Source of the DNA: Larix kaempferi
Lineage: Eukaryota > Streptophyta > Pinopsida > Pinales > Pinaceae
DNA: 64,000 nt
Direction: 5' to 3'
Assembly: GCA_027924585.1 (NCBI GenBank)
Contig: BSBM01000779.1
Coordinates: forward strand, 15,420,001-15,484,000
How positions within the stretch are numbered: the stretch's first letter is position 1; every line of letters starts with the position of its first letter. The notes under the pieces were generated by a model. It saw only the letters and a program-made list of their open reading frames with translations. It ran no database searches and was not told where the DNA came from. The translations under genes and the position numbers were made by a program. Positions 1 through 10,030 of the stretch are shown piece by piece.

Positions 1-896
1 AGTTAGTCAGTTTTTTCCTCATTCTGTCGAAAAAATCCGTCCAGGAAACAATTTTGATGACACCTTCAACCAGTGAAGCACCAAGCTATTTGGACGGAAG
101 GGAGCTCCCCTGAAATCCCATAATTCGTAGGATATTCCTTTGGGAAATACTGGAGGTGTTAAAAAGGAAAACTTGAGACTTCTCTCTATTTATTTCCAAA
201 ACTGAGGCCTTGGAGAAGGTGTTGAGACAGGTTTTAATGTCTCTGGTTTCCTGAACCGATGAGTGTCCCATAAGCATGGTTTTGTCCACAAATTGTTGGT
301 GATTTTTTTTTTTTTTTTTTTTGCAGTTGGATGGATATTGATACCTCTTAGTTCTCCATTGGCTAACATGGCTTTGATTAATTTGTTGAGGCCCTCTGCC
401 ATCATGATGAAGAGGAAAGGAGGAAGAGGGCGCCCCTGACGAATGCCTCTTGTGGGACTGGAAGTATTAGTTGGGGATCTGTTGAGCATGATCAAGAAGA
501 AAACGGACGAGGTCATGCTCATAACCCAGTCAGACCAATCCCTCTCAAAGCCATAGGATTTTAGCATCTCCCTCATGAACTTCTAGCTCAGCTTGTCATA
601 GGATTTGGATATATCTAATTTCAAGAGCATCCTTAGAATTTTGGTTATCCCGAGGGAGTGAATGACTTCATAGACCAGGATGAATCCATCCAAAATCTGT
701 CATCCTTCCACAAATCTAGATTGCTCTGGGGAGACCAGTTTGGGGAGAATGGGATTCAACCTATTTTCCATAACTTTGGTTATAATTTTGTAGATCACAT
801 TACATAGAGCAATAGGTCTGAATTTACCCGGTGAGTCTGCGCCCTCATATTTTGGTATTAGGGCCATGAATGTAGCAATAAAGGCTCTGAGCACCC
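1..896 (-). pseudogene. LINE-a ORF2, reverse transcriptase core (runs off left edge)
   Basis: Reverse transcriptase of LINE-a. Clear RT blocks: LIPK followed by FRPIALCNVIYKIITKVMENRL (about 865-735), SPEQSRFVEG (about 730-700), an interrupted LKLDISKSYDKLS region (about 630-580), then GIRQGRPLPPFLFIMMAEGL (about 450-395; family norm RQGDPLSP). The catalytic block reads FVDK instead of FVDD (about 290-275), so the second active-site Asp is lost. A 20-base poly-T (poly-A on the coding strand) lies just before it and shifts the frame. The RT thumb continues off the window. Confidence 0.88.
303..322. repeat. Homopolymer T20 inside LINE RT
   Basis: Twenty consecutive T on the plus strand, read as poly-A within the coding strand of the LINE reverse transcriptase, immediately before the catalytic FVDD-type block. 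It adds lysine codons and changes frame. It is an internal run, not the LINE 3' tail, because RT coding continues on both sides. Confidence 0.95.
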
Positions 897-901
897 CTTT
901 G
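897..901. repeat. Target-site duplication CTTTG of element A (left copy)
   Basis: CTTTG directly precedes the TG start of the 5' LTR at 902. An identical CTTTG follows the CA end of the 3' LTR at 9369-9373. Five bases is the usual duplication length for LTR-retrotransposon integration. The exact match fixes both ends of element A. Confidence 0.93.
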
Positions 902-1829
902 TGTTACACAAATTTTTTTTACTCATCATGATTACGAACTATGTACACTTTATCCTTGCCTAAATACCTGAAGTACTTGACCAAAATACTTGGTAGATGA
1001 GTCATGAGGTTTTTTAACTGTAAAAACTCCGTTTAGAGAGGCCGATGCACCTTGCTTTATAGAAGAGTGCGTCTTTCCTGATCGTTGCACCTTGCTCCAC
1101 TACAGACTGCGTCGTTGGCGCATGTTGCTAGTGTCTAGGGTGCATTGATGCCTGTACGGAGTGAAAAAATATAAGTTTCGAGAAGTATCTCGAAGGAGAC
1201 CCTCGTGGAGGATTATCCCTTCCATATAGGGTGGATATTACTCGCCTCCCAGCTTAGTAGGATCCCACCTCCTCCTTCTCCCTAATCCCTTCCTCTCCTC
1301 CTCATCTCTTTGGCCTATAAATGAAGCTCCTCTTCATGGGATAAGGGGGTTGAAATGGGGGTAGCCAAATGCTGTAGAATTTAAGCTAGGAATCCATTCT
1401 TCCATGATTGTCAAATTGAGGAAAGGTTCCATTGGAAAGGATCTTCAACACCAAGGCTTCATTGGCTCTAATTCTTTCCTCTATTTTAATTAATACATCA
1501 ATGTCTTCATTTCCCATAAATGGGGTGTAATTTCATTTATAGTATTCTCCTTGGTCAATTGCTTAGATATACCATATTATATTTTAGTCTCTTTCATTTG
1601 TCCTTTTGAATCTTTTGCAGAGAATCTCTTCATCAACAAGTAGGATTGCAAAAGCTTCAAGCCACAAGGACAACCTTCGTAAATAAGGTATGGACTGGAC
1701 TCTTTGTATTCAAGTAAATTGATAGATCTAGGGAAAGGTTTTCATTCTTGTTTTGCTTTGTTCTAGATCTGAACCATTCGGATTAGGGAGATTGGTTGGT
1801 GTCCGCACCAACGGATTTATCCGTTAACA
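902..1829 (+). repeat. Element A 5' LTR
   Basis: Begins TGTTACACAAA and ends CCGTTAACA. It aligns along its whole length with 8440-9368. U3 carries alternating TGCGTC and GCACC-type motifs at about 1040-1165. A TATA box lies at 1316-1321. Confidence 0.93.
1316..1321 (+). promoter_or_regulatory. TATA box in element A 5' LTR
   Basis: TATAAA preceded by a pyrimidine-rich stretch (CCTCCTCATCTCTTTGGCC). The same box is at 8854-8859 in the 3' LTR and at the equivalent place in element B LTRs. It probably sets the start of the genomic RNA about 30 bp downstream. Confidence 0.7.
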
Positions 1830-1832
1830 AAA

Positions 1833-1850
1833 TTGGCGACCATACCGGGG
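1833..1850 (+). other. Primer-binding site of element A
   Basis: TTGGCGACCATACCGGGG starts three bases after the 5' LTR. Element B has the same site with one change (10978-10995). It is not the initiator-Met type (TGGTATCAGAG). The matching tRNA is not assigned here. Confidence 0.7.
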
Positions 1851-3580
1851 AGTGAGTTATCTAAGTTATAGATCTTCCTTACTTGCCTTATTTCTTATTA
1901 GATCTGGCTTAATTTTCAATTGGTAGGTCACATCCAATTAGTAGATCTGAATGTCTATATGTCACTGTATCATTCCCTTTAGGTACCACACCCTGAATTC
2001 TGTTGATTGGCTTGAAAATATTTCTTTTTTCATTTTTTTGGGTCGCCCGACGCACTTTACCTTCATGTACAGTGTGTCGTTTTCATCCCAACGCGCTTTT
2101 CCTTCGTACGGAGTGCGTCACTGTCTCTATTTTCTCTTTAGAAAACTGCGTCACTGAGGTTCTGATGCTCTGGTGTATACCTACAACCCGCGTCAACCTG
2201 TTGATTTTTAGCTTGATTTTCTGCCCAGACCTTGCAGTGCTCTGTTGCTTGGTTTGTCACTGGGTTGATAGAGTTTTTTCTGCTTTCTACAGCTGAAGAG
2301 AATAAAATATTTTGTTTCCGTCTTAGTTTAAATAAATAACTTTATTTTTCGCTTTCTTTCTTAGATTTGAAATATTTATGAAAATTCCAAAAAGACTTAT
2401 GCTTTTAGCTAGTCTTGTTTTTGTTCAGATCTGAGTTTTATAAAATAAAAGAAAACCACTTTTTATAGATTTTGCATAATGAGGGATTAGAAATCCTCTT
2501 TCTTGTTTGGAAACACTGATTAGATCCTTTCTTCTTTTCATTAAATATCTACTCTCTCATTATTTGTTAAAGAAAAATATTTTCCTTTTTGGATCTTCTT
2601 GAGATTTGGAGCCATGTCTGGTCCCTTTAGTCAAAACTAATATTTTTGCTTGCATTTTTAAGCGAAATGACTTGCATTTTTGAATTGTGTATCCTACAGT
2701 CTCTTTGACCCATATTAAGGTTTCCAAATATTTTTTTCTTTGGTGTGGATCAACTTGTTTCTACCATTTTTGAAAATTTAAAATGGCATTTGCATAGGGT
2801 TGGTCACTTGGCAAAAAGAACCTCTTACTCTCTCTTTAAGTAGGACTTCATCGAAAAACAAAAGACTTGCACTTCATTTAGCTTAGTTGTGCATTATTTT
2901 TATTTTGCAAGTCTACACTTCATGCATCCACTTAACCGCATAAGATAAAATCAAGCGTTAGTTAAGTTAAAATATTTAGCAACTTCAATAATAGGTTAGA
3001 GACGTGTTCCAACGTCTTAAAGCGTAGGAGCTGTCATTATTTTCCTACACTGCATTCTGAGGTCTTTGTGGTTCTTCCACGTTCTCCTTGGTATATTGAA
3101 CGACCTTTCACATACTTTTATGGTATATCAAAAGGTTCTTTCACGTACTCGACGGTAAATAGGAAGGCCCCTTTCGTACGGTTGTGCATTAGACAACACT
3201 ACTATAGATTTGATCTCCCACGTACCTTGCGTATATCGGGAGACCCCTTTAGCATCCTGGAACTACTTGAGTAAATCTATTGGCCGTCTTATTATTGCAA
3301 TACACAGAGAACAAAACTCGGGGAGATTACTACGCACATACTGCTAGGTAGTCGAGTTATACGGTCAGGGGTACGGTCCCAATCCTCCCTGGTTAGTGCT
3401 CTGAAATATTGGGCCGAGTATAACTGTTGGACCCTGCAATATATTGCAAGTTGCGACAATTTGGAAATCCTGTGAGAATCCGACGTATTTATCCATCGCT
3501 TTCACAGACTTCTTGTTGCTTTTAGATTTGAGTAGTGTTTGATTTGTGTGGTGATTTAGAGGTTCTTAGAGAGTTTAGAT
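1851..3580 (+). other. Element A leader, non-coding, with short repeats
   Basis: About 1.7 kb between the primer site and the Gag start. GACGCAC/TGCGTC motifs cluster at about 2040-2200. Loosely repeated units of the form GGTATAT..GAA..TTTCACGTAC occur at about 3065-3180. Element B has a matching leader. No convincing protein is seen; the open frames at 1951-2296 lack family features. Confidence 0.7.
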
Positions 3581-5357
3581 ATGGAAAAATATTTAGGGAC
3601 TACCAACCAAGAGATCCCTTTTCAGGGTACATCTTTTGTTTTTCCTTCATACGGAAGTGTTGTTCCTACCTTCATGCCCACATTGAGCCTTCCCGGATTG
3701 ACTATAGGATTACTAGTATGGTTATTCTCCAATCCGGTTATCCCAAGTGCACCAATTGTTTCGGATCACAGTCATCTCCCACAAGAGCATCAACCTCGTG
3801 TTGATCCTTCGCTTTCTTCCTCAAATGTTGATTTGAATTCCCTTTCTTCCTCTTCTCCTACTGAAAATTGTGACATTAGTAAGCAGATCGATAAGAAGAA
3901 GTAGACAATGAAGGATAAGAAGAAGAACACTAAGAATAAGGTCAGACATCCAACCTCTTCCCATCATGTTGGAAACCTACCAACCACCGATCATCATGCT
4001 GGGAATATTGATGTATCTGTTTCGAATCTTCGTAAACCTAAGTTCCCTTGCAGGCTTTGCGAGGGGCCCCATTTTATTAAGGATTTCCCTGGTATTCCCA
4101 TGGTCTTAGAAATATGGTCGCAAGGTTGAGAACGACCCATATCATCAGCCTTTGGACATCATACTGATGATAGCTTATCAACCAACGACTCTTTGGTTAA
4201 AATTCAGGAAATTAAAGTCAAGAATCTGTGCTTATTATGTAGAGGCATCCACCGTACTTAGATTTGTCCCCGCATGGATGAAGCTTCCCAATTATTGGAA
4301 GGTATTTATGTGTCTCAATCACAACCTCCATCAAGTTGTAGTGAATTACCTCTTGACTTGTCGTCGATTGATCAAGTGGTCGATCTAGTTTCATCCTCGG
4401 TCGATCCCTCTCTTCCCTTGAAGAGTGAAACCCAAGTAGTCGGTCTAGTTTCATCCTCGGTCGATATCACTCTTCCCTCGAAGAGTGACCCAAGCGATCG
4501 ATCTAGTTTTATCCTCGGTCGATCCCGCTCTCCTGTTAGAGATTGAATCTAATACCTCCCAAGTTCTTCTTGTTCATACAGATTCAGGGGGGGATTAATC
4601 CTTCTATTACATGACCCCTCCAATTAATGAGGCTTATGGTATTCCACCTTTGGTTCTGAATCAGTCTATTTTTATCGATTGGAATAGACTCTCTACACCT
4701 CTCCTTCCTTCCTATCCGCCTTTCGAAATCATTATGAAGGTTGGTCATAGAGATGTGCCTCATACTATAGTTGATGAAGGTGCCGTAGTTAGCACTTTGT
4801 CCTCAAATTATTTGAAGGTTATGGGATTCCCACAACTTGTACCCATTAGTCAGAATCTGTTAGATTTTAACAGAGGAATCAGTCAACCTTTTGGAGTTGT
4901 TCCTCAGTTTCCTATTTCGTTAGGTGGAAAAAGGGTCTTTATTGATGTTTTGGTAGTTTCGAGTCGTTTGTATTTTAATCTGCTCCTCGGACGATATTAT
5001 GTCTATGCGATGAAATCTCTCGTGTCCACACTCTTTCGAGTATTGTCTTTCCCTCATGACAGATGCATTGTGACTATCGATCAACTTTCGTTTGTTGACT
5101 CTCATCCAAATACCGATCATCTAACCTATGTCCACGCGGTATATTACCCGCCATAGGTCAATTATGTGGCATTATATCCCATGCTTCCAAATTCCGCTAA
5201 ACACGTGCTTCTTTTTGATTGTTCATCTTCTTTAACCTTGGATTCGAGAGTTGACATGGTTTATCTTCCTTCCAATGAAGACCTCTTAGAAGTCATGATC
5301 ATGGCTTATCCCTCGACATGTATTCCTTCTGGAGCGTCATCCTCTTGGAAGCCATGA
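3581..5357 (+). pseudogene. Element A Gag-protease, broken
   Basis: Capsid/protease polyprotein of a pol-less LTR element. The ATG at 3581 matches the start in element B, with both proteins sharing TTNQ and SLPGL.IG near the N-terminus. A Ser-rich and Lys-rich stretch follows, then HH.G repeats (about 3960-4010). Two knuckles of pattern CX2CX3HX4C follow: CRLCEGPHFIKDF (last Cys is Phe) at about 4050-4090, and CLLCRGIHRTYLC at about 4230-4270. The aspartic protease begins near 4611 with active-site block IVDEGA at about 4767, and LLLGRYYVY at about 4980. Stops occur at 3902 (TAG) and 4127, and a frameshift lies between 4546 and 4611. The C-terminal continuation ends at 5357. No RT follows. 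Confidence 0.8.
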
Positions 5358-7205
5358 AGTTTCACGAGCAGAGTTCCTTTTCTGTTTCAAGCTCATTAAA
5401 AAATGAAACAGGCCATCATGAGCATAGTTTTCATTCAGTTTTAAGCTTATAAAAAAATGAAATGCGTCCCTTCAAGCATATTTATTTTTTGTTTCAAGCT
5501 CATATAAAAATAAAACAGGTCTTCTCAAGCATAGTTTACTTTTGGTTTCGAGCTTGTGTAAAAATGAAACCATTCCCAAGCATAGTTTACCTTTGGTTTC
5601 AAGCTTGCGTAACAATGAAACCAAGTTCAGGAGTAGAGTTCTATACCTGTGTCAAGCTCGTTAAAAAATGAAACATATGACCACAAGTAGAGTTCTATTC
5701 CTGTGTCAAGCTCATTAAAAAATGAAACAGATGACCACAAGCAGAGTTCTATTCCTGTGTCAAGCTCATTAAAAAATGAAACAGATGACCACGAGCAGAG
5801 TTCTTTTTATGTGTCAATATCGTTAAAAAATGAAACAGATGACCACGAGCAGAGTTCTATTCCTGTGTCAAGCTCGTTAAAAAATGAAACAAATGACCAC
5901 GAGCAAAGTTCTATTCTTTTGTCAAGCTCGTTAAAAAATGAAACAGATGACCATGAGCATAGTTCTATTCTTGTGTCAAGCTCGTTAAAAAATGAAACAG
6001 ATGACCATGAGCATAGTTCTATTCTTGTTTAAATCTCATTTAAAAATGAAACAAATCCCCTCCCTTTGAGTTGAGTTTTTCGACATATTTAATATCTGAA
6101 CCTTCATTTCATTCACCTATGCTATTTAATCCTCATTTTTCTTCCTTCGCTGGTGAAGGTATTCCTACTAGTAACCACGAGTTTGATTGGATGGAGAAAA
6201 GAGTAGGCGAATGAAGCAAAGCTTGGGGGGCATGTCTCCATCCTTTGGACATCATACTGGAGGTAAGCCGTCAACTTCTTATGCTAGGGGAAAACTTCCA
6301 ACCTCTGGATATCATGTTGGGAAGAAACCTGCCAATGGGAATTATACCGAGCATAGTTTATATTTGATGTTACAAGCTCGTTAAAAAATGAAGCGGACAT
6401 CATGAGCATTCTTTCCACCTGTCTTCGATCTCGTTAAAAACAGTAAGAGAGTATTGAGCTTACTTTTCACTTTTTTTGTGCTATGGTTGAAACATGAAAA
6501 GTGGTTTGAGATTACTTTTTACTTTTTCGTGCTACGGTTCAAACATGAAAAGTGATTTGAGTGCTTTTGATACCATTGTCGTGCTCATTAAAAAATTGAG
6601 TAAAAAGGTGTGTCTAATGAGTATAGGTTTATCACTTTATCCGGCCTCGCTAGACTACTTACGGAAAATGAATTGTGCTAAGTTTACTTTTCTTTGTCGT
6701 ACTCGGTCATCAACCATGACAAATATGTACATGGAGTCCTCTTTAAGCTCTTTTCAGACTCTAAAATAGGAAAAGATTGCTGAGCGAAATTGTTTCTTTC
6801 ACACTCGTAAACGGATATGAAATGACGTCTATCCAGTGATATTTTATCCCTTTTTCAGACCATTTACACTATTTACGAAAAATGACTACTCTAGTCAATC
6901 ATGATCAGAAGAGTTCTCTATCACGTTGTTTTATCCTTTTTCGAGTGAGGAGACTAACTTTTACGAAAAAGAATTATTAGGAGTCTTCTTTTGATCGTTT
7001 CAGACTCTCTAAATGTGAAACATCACCGATTTTACCTTCTTTGAACTCATAAAATTATACATGGAAGGACCCTTTTTGGGACCGAACCCCTCCTTTCTCA
7101 GGTTCGTAAAACATGTTAGATTGGACTCATCATATGATGAGCTACATCTAGCGTTTGTTACCCTCTTCCAGCTCGTTAAAAAAAGAGAGGCACTCATCCA
7201 TCATG
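5351..7205 (+). repeat. Stem-loop repeat array of element A
   Basis: Serial units of about 50-60 bp, each with a short inverted repeat and a shared AGCTCGTTAAAAAATGAAAC-like core. Six to seven near-identical 54-bp units lie at about 5685-6016, with more divergent units on both sides. Example stems are GGTTTC at 5595-5600 with GAAACC at 5617-5622, and CGAGC at 5846-5850 with GCTCG at 5872-5876. Later units change stem sequence (for example CACTTTT with AAAAGTG around 6467-6510) but keep the layout. One frame of the 54-bp units is open for 109 codons as an 18-residue repeat (SSLKNETDDHEQSS core). Because the pattern continues in units that are not open, RNA structure is the better explanation. 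Confidence 0.8.
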
Positions 7206-8424
7206 ATGGGGAAATTAAGGGAATAGGAAGATATATTTGATTCTGTATTAATGGTATCTTAAAGTAACCTTTGAACATGGCACCTATCTGCATTCTAGTC
7301 AAACAGTTGGGTAGTCATCTTGTCTTCGAGTCATACCAATTCCATGAGTCATTCTACTCCTTTGGGTACTATGAAGAATGATTCAGTAATTTGTTGCATT
7401 ATGTATTGGTCTCTGCTTTGTTGAGTCAATGCTTCCAAGCCACTTGTCATGCCATTAAATGATCAAAGGAAGTATTTGGCCGGAATCAACCTGTGCAGTC
7501 ATTAAACCTTCTATTGTGTTGGTCGTCCATGCCTACCATTACACCTTTGTGTCAATTCACACTCATTTTATCTACCATATTATATCACTTCCTGTTTTAG
7601 TTTCATGTTGATGATGTGGGATACATTATGGCACTCCTTCAATGAGTATATTCCTGTCAACATCAGCTCATCATCTAGGAATTAGACTTAGAAACTAGTC
7701 GGTACTATGGATCCTGCATACCTCAATGGCAGGTTTCCTCACTTTTAACAGCAGGTTTGTATCATTGACCTCTGATCAAATGATTATGTGGATGTTCTAC
7801 TCCAACTCATTCATTCACATTCGTCGGGATGTTCTAGTGATACCTTGGGACTCATTGTCATCATTGGTGATTTCCCTCTCACTTGTTAATGGTTCACATC
7901 ATTGGTCAGTAATCAAGTGGTTTCTACCATGTTCAACTTCAACGCTTTGTAATCACATGGTTAGATTTGTATCATTTCGGGAACATATAGAAGACCCTGG
8001 GTTGTTCTGATGTCTTATTATTACACCCAGGTTTCAATGGAGATTTCTTAGTAGGTTCCCACATAGATATTATGGTGGAAACCTCATTGATGTACTGTCA
8101 CACAGATCCATTCTTGTATTGGTTGTGGTTGTGTTATTATCTCATTATGGATATACGGTTGTATTTTACTAGCCATGATTGTGTTCAGTCATTTAGATAT
8201 GGATCCACGTTGTATTTTGGTGGCCATATCACCAGTCAGTATCAACATGGATTTGCATTGTATTGTTTGGCATCCATGTTGTGAGTTGTTGGGATGATAA
8301 AATTATTGTACTGCAAAAGATTCTTGGTTATTTTTGACATATTTCCAACCGATTGTTCATTGCCTCGATCCTTTATACTTTATCCATCAAAGTATTTCAC
8401 CTATCCTGTTACTCTAGCTTCATA
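7206..8424 (+). other. Element A 3' internal region, no gene seen
   Basis: About 1.2 kb between the stem-loop array and the polypurine tract. It resembles the matching part of element B (16216-17272) in patches such as GAACATGGCAC and TCATTGTGGATC-type words. Only short unrelated open frames occur. No RT, RNase H or integrase motifs are seen on either strand. Confidence 0.7.
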
Positions 8425-8439
8425 CTTTGGGGGGCATTC
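8425..8439 (+). other. Polypurine tract of element A
   Basis: CTTTGGGGGGCATTC lies directly before the TG of the 3' LTR at 8440. The same tract precedes the 3' LTR of element B. It would prime plus-strand DNA synthesis. Confidence 0.75.
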
Positions 8440-9368
8440 TGTTACACGGAAATTTTTTCCTCATCATGATTACGAACCATGTACACTTTATCCTTGCCTA
8501 AATACCTGAAGCACTTGACCAAAATCCATTGAAGATGATTCATGAGGTTTTTTCCCTATAAAAACCATGTTTAGAGAGGTCTATGCACGTTGAATTATAG
8601 CAGAGCGCATCTTTCCTAATCAATGCACCTTGCTCCACTACAGACCGCGTCACTGGCGCATGTTGTTAGTGTCTAAGGTGCGTCGATGCCTGTACAGAGA
8701 GAAAACAAAGAATTTTCTAGAAGTCTATCAAAGGAGACCCTCATGGAGGATTATCCCTTCCATATAGGGTGGATCTTACTCTCCTCCCAACTTAGTAGTA
8801 TCCCACCTCCTCCTTCTCCCTAATCCTTTCCTCTCCTCCTCATCTCTTTGGCTTATAAATGAAGCTCATCTTCATGGGATAGGGGGGTTGAAAAGGGGGA
8901 ATCCAAATTCTGTAGAAATTAAGCTAGGAATCCATTCTTCCATGATTGGAAAATTGAGGCAAGGTTCCATTGGAAAGGATCTTCAACACCAAGGCTTCAT
9001 TGGTTGTAATTATTTCCTCTATTTTAATTAATACATCAATGTATTCCTTTCCCATAAATGATGTGTAATTTCATTTATAGTATTTCTCCTTGGTCAATTA
9101 CTTAGATATATCATATTATCTTGTAGTATCTTTCCTTTGTCCTTTTGAATCTTTTGTAGGGAACCTATTCATCAACAAGCATGATTGCGAAAGATTCAAG
9201 CCACGAGGATGACCTTCGTAAGTAAGGTATGGATTGGACTCTTTGTATTCAAGTAATTTGATAGATCTAGGGAAATGTTTTCATTCTTGTTTTGCTTTGT
9301 TCTAGATACGAACCATTCGGACTAGGGAGATTGGTTGGTGTCCACACCGAAGGATTTATCCGTTAACA
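8440..9368 (+). repeat. Element A 3' LTR
   Basis: A 929-bp copy of 902-1829, with TGTTACAC and GTTAACA ends and TATAAAT at 8854-8860. Differences from the 5' LTR are scattered, many being C/T or G/A. This fits long decay of methylated DNA. It is followed by CTTTG at 9369-9373. Confidence 0.93.
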
Positions 9369-9373
9369 CTTTG

Positions 9374-9892
9374 TATTGGCGAGAATCCTCCACAATTTGC
9401 CAGACATCCTGTTTGATAATGTCCCAGAAGTGGTGGAAAAGGTTGGTGGTGAATCCGTTCGGTCCCGGGGATTTCCCATTTTCCATCTGCTGGATAGCCT
9501 ACTCAACTTAGATTAATTCTACCGGTCTCTTCAGAAGGTCGTTCTGTTATGCAGTCACTATTGAGGGAATGTATTGGGTGACCTTGGATATGTGTTATGA
9601 TCTGTTTGTACGATCCTGATTCATTATTGTTCCAAAATAGTCCCTTAGTTCTTCCATTTCTTCTTTGGTTTCCATATATTGCCCTGTCTCCTTTATTCTG
9701 TTTATCCTTGAATTTGTCTATTCTGAATTACGAACCTATGGAATAATTTAGTGTTTCTTTCCCTCTATTGGAGCGTTTGGTTCCTTGATTTTCGCTTCTA
9801 GTAAATTTCTTCCTATCTTTCTTAAGCATGTAGCTTCACGAGGGCTATCTGTTCTTGCATTTTCAGTTCTTCACTGAAGCCGTTATTCATAC
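9374..9892 (-). pseudogene. LINE-a ORF2, linker and N-terminal RT part
   Basis: A 519-bp slice of LINE ORF2 left between elements A and B. On the minus strand it encodes the region between endonuclease and RT, including an ERNTKLFHRF block (family norm: GD.NTKFFH) and a degraded start of the RT fingers. Several stops and frameshifts are present. Both ends match the host side of the two insertion sites, and the codon phase fits the flanking pieces at 18363 and 896. Identification rests on this continuity more than on motif strength. Confidence 0.75.
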
Positions 9893-9897
9893 CTTCT
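9893..9897. repeat. Target-site duplication CTTCT of element B (left copy)
   Basis: CTTCT precedes the TG of the 5' LTR at 9898. The identical CTTCT follows the 3' LTR at 18358-18362. The LINE frame is continuous across this joint once one copy is dropped. Confidence 0.93.
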
Positions 9898-9907
9898 TGT
9901 TACACCA

Positions 9908-10030
9908 AAATGTCATCACCCTTGTGTAAGTGTCGCAAGTGTCGTCACCATGACCGTTGCAAGTGTCGTCATTATGACCAAGTGTCATCATCAGGACCGT
10001 TGTGATAATGTCATCATCTTGACCATTGTG
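9908..10030 (+). promoter_or_regulatory. Repeated GTGTCGTCA motifs in U3 of element B
   Basis: Five or six units of about 20-25 bp, variants of AAGTGTCGTCATCATGACC. The intact ones contain CGTCA, the reverse complement of TGACG, the core bound by plant TGA-type bZIP factors. Several copies have CG changed to CA or TG. The 3' LTR repeats them at about 17298-17425. Binding is inferred from the motif only. Confidence 0.5.

Larger units (their letters stand above)
902..9368 (+). mobile_element. Element A: gag-pro-only LTR retrotransposon
   Basis: An 8,467-bp LTR element with two LTRs (902-1829, 8440-9368) starting TGTTACAC and ending GTTAACA, a primer site after the 5' LTR, a polypurine tract before the 3' LTR, and a perfect 5-bp target duplication. 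The internal region holds a long leader, a decayed Gag-protease frame (3581-5357), a 1.8-kb stem-loop array (5351-7205) and about 1.2 kb without recognisable coding. No reverse transcriptase, RNase H or integrase can be read in any frame, so it must have depended on enzymes from another element. Element B has the same layout. By eye the two LTRs differ at more than one site in ten, so it is fairly old. Confidence 0.93.

Noticed and set aside
5351-6060. CRISPR-like regular repeats
   Set aside because: The units are contiguous tandem copies without unique spacers, in a eukaryotic retroelement.
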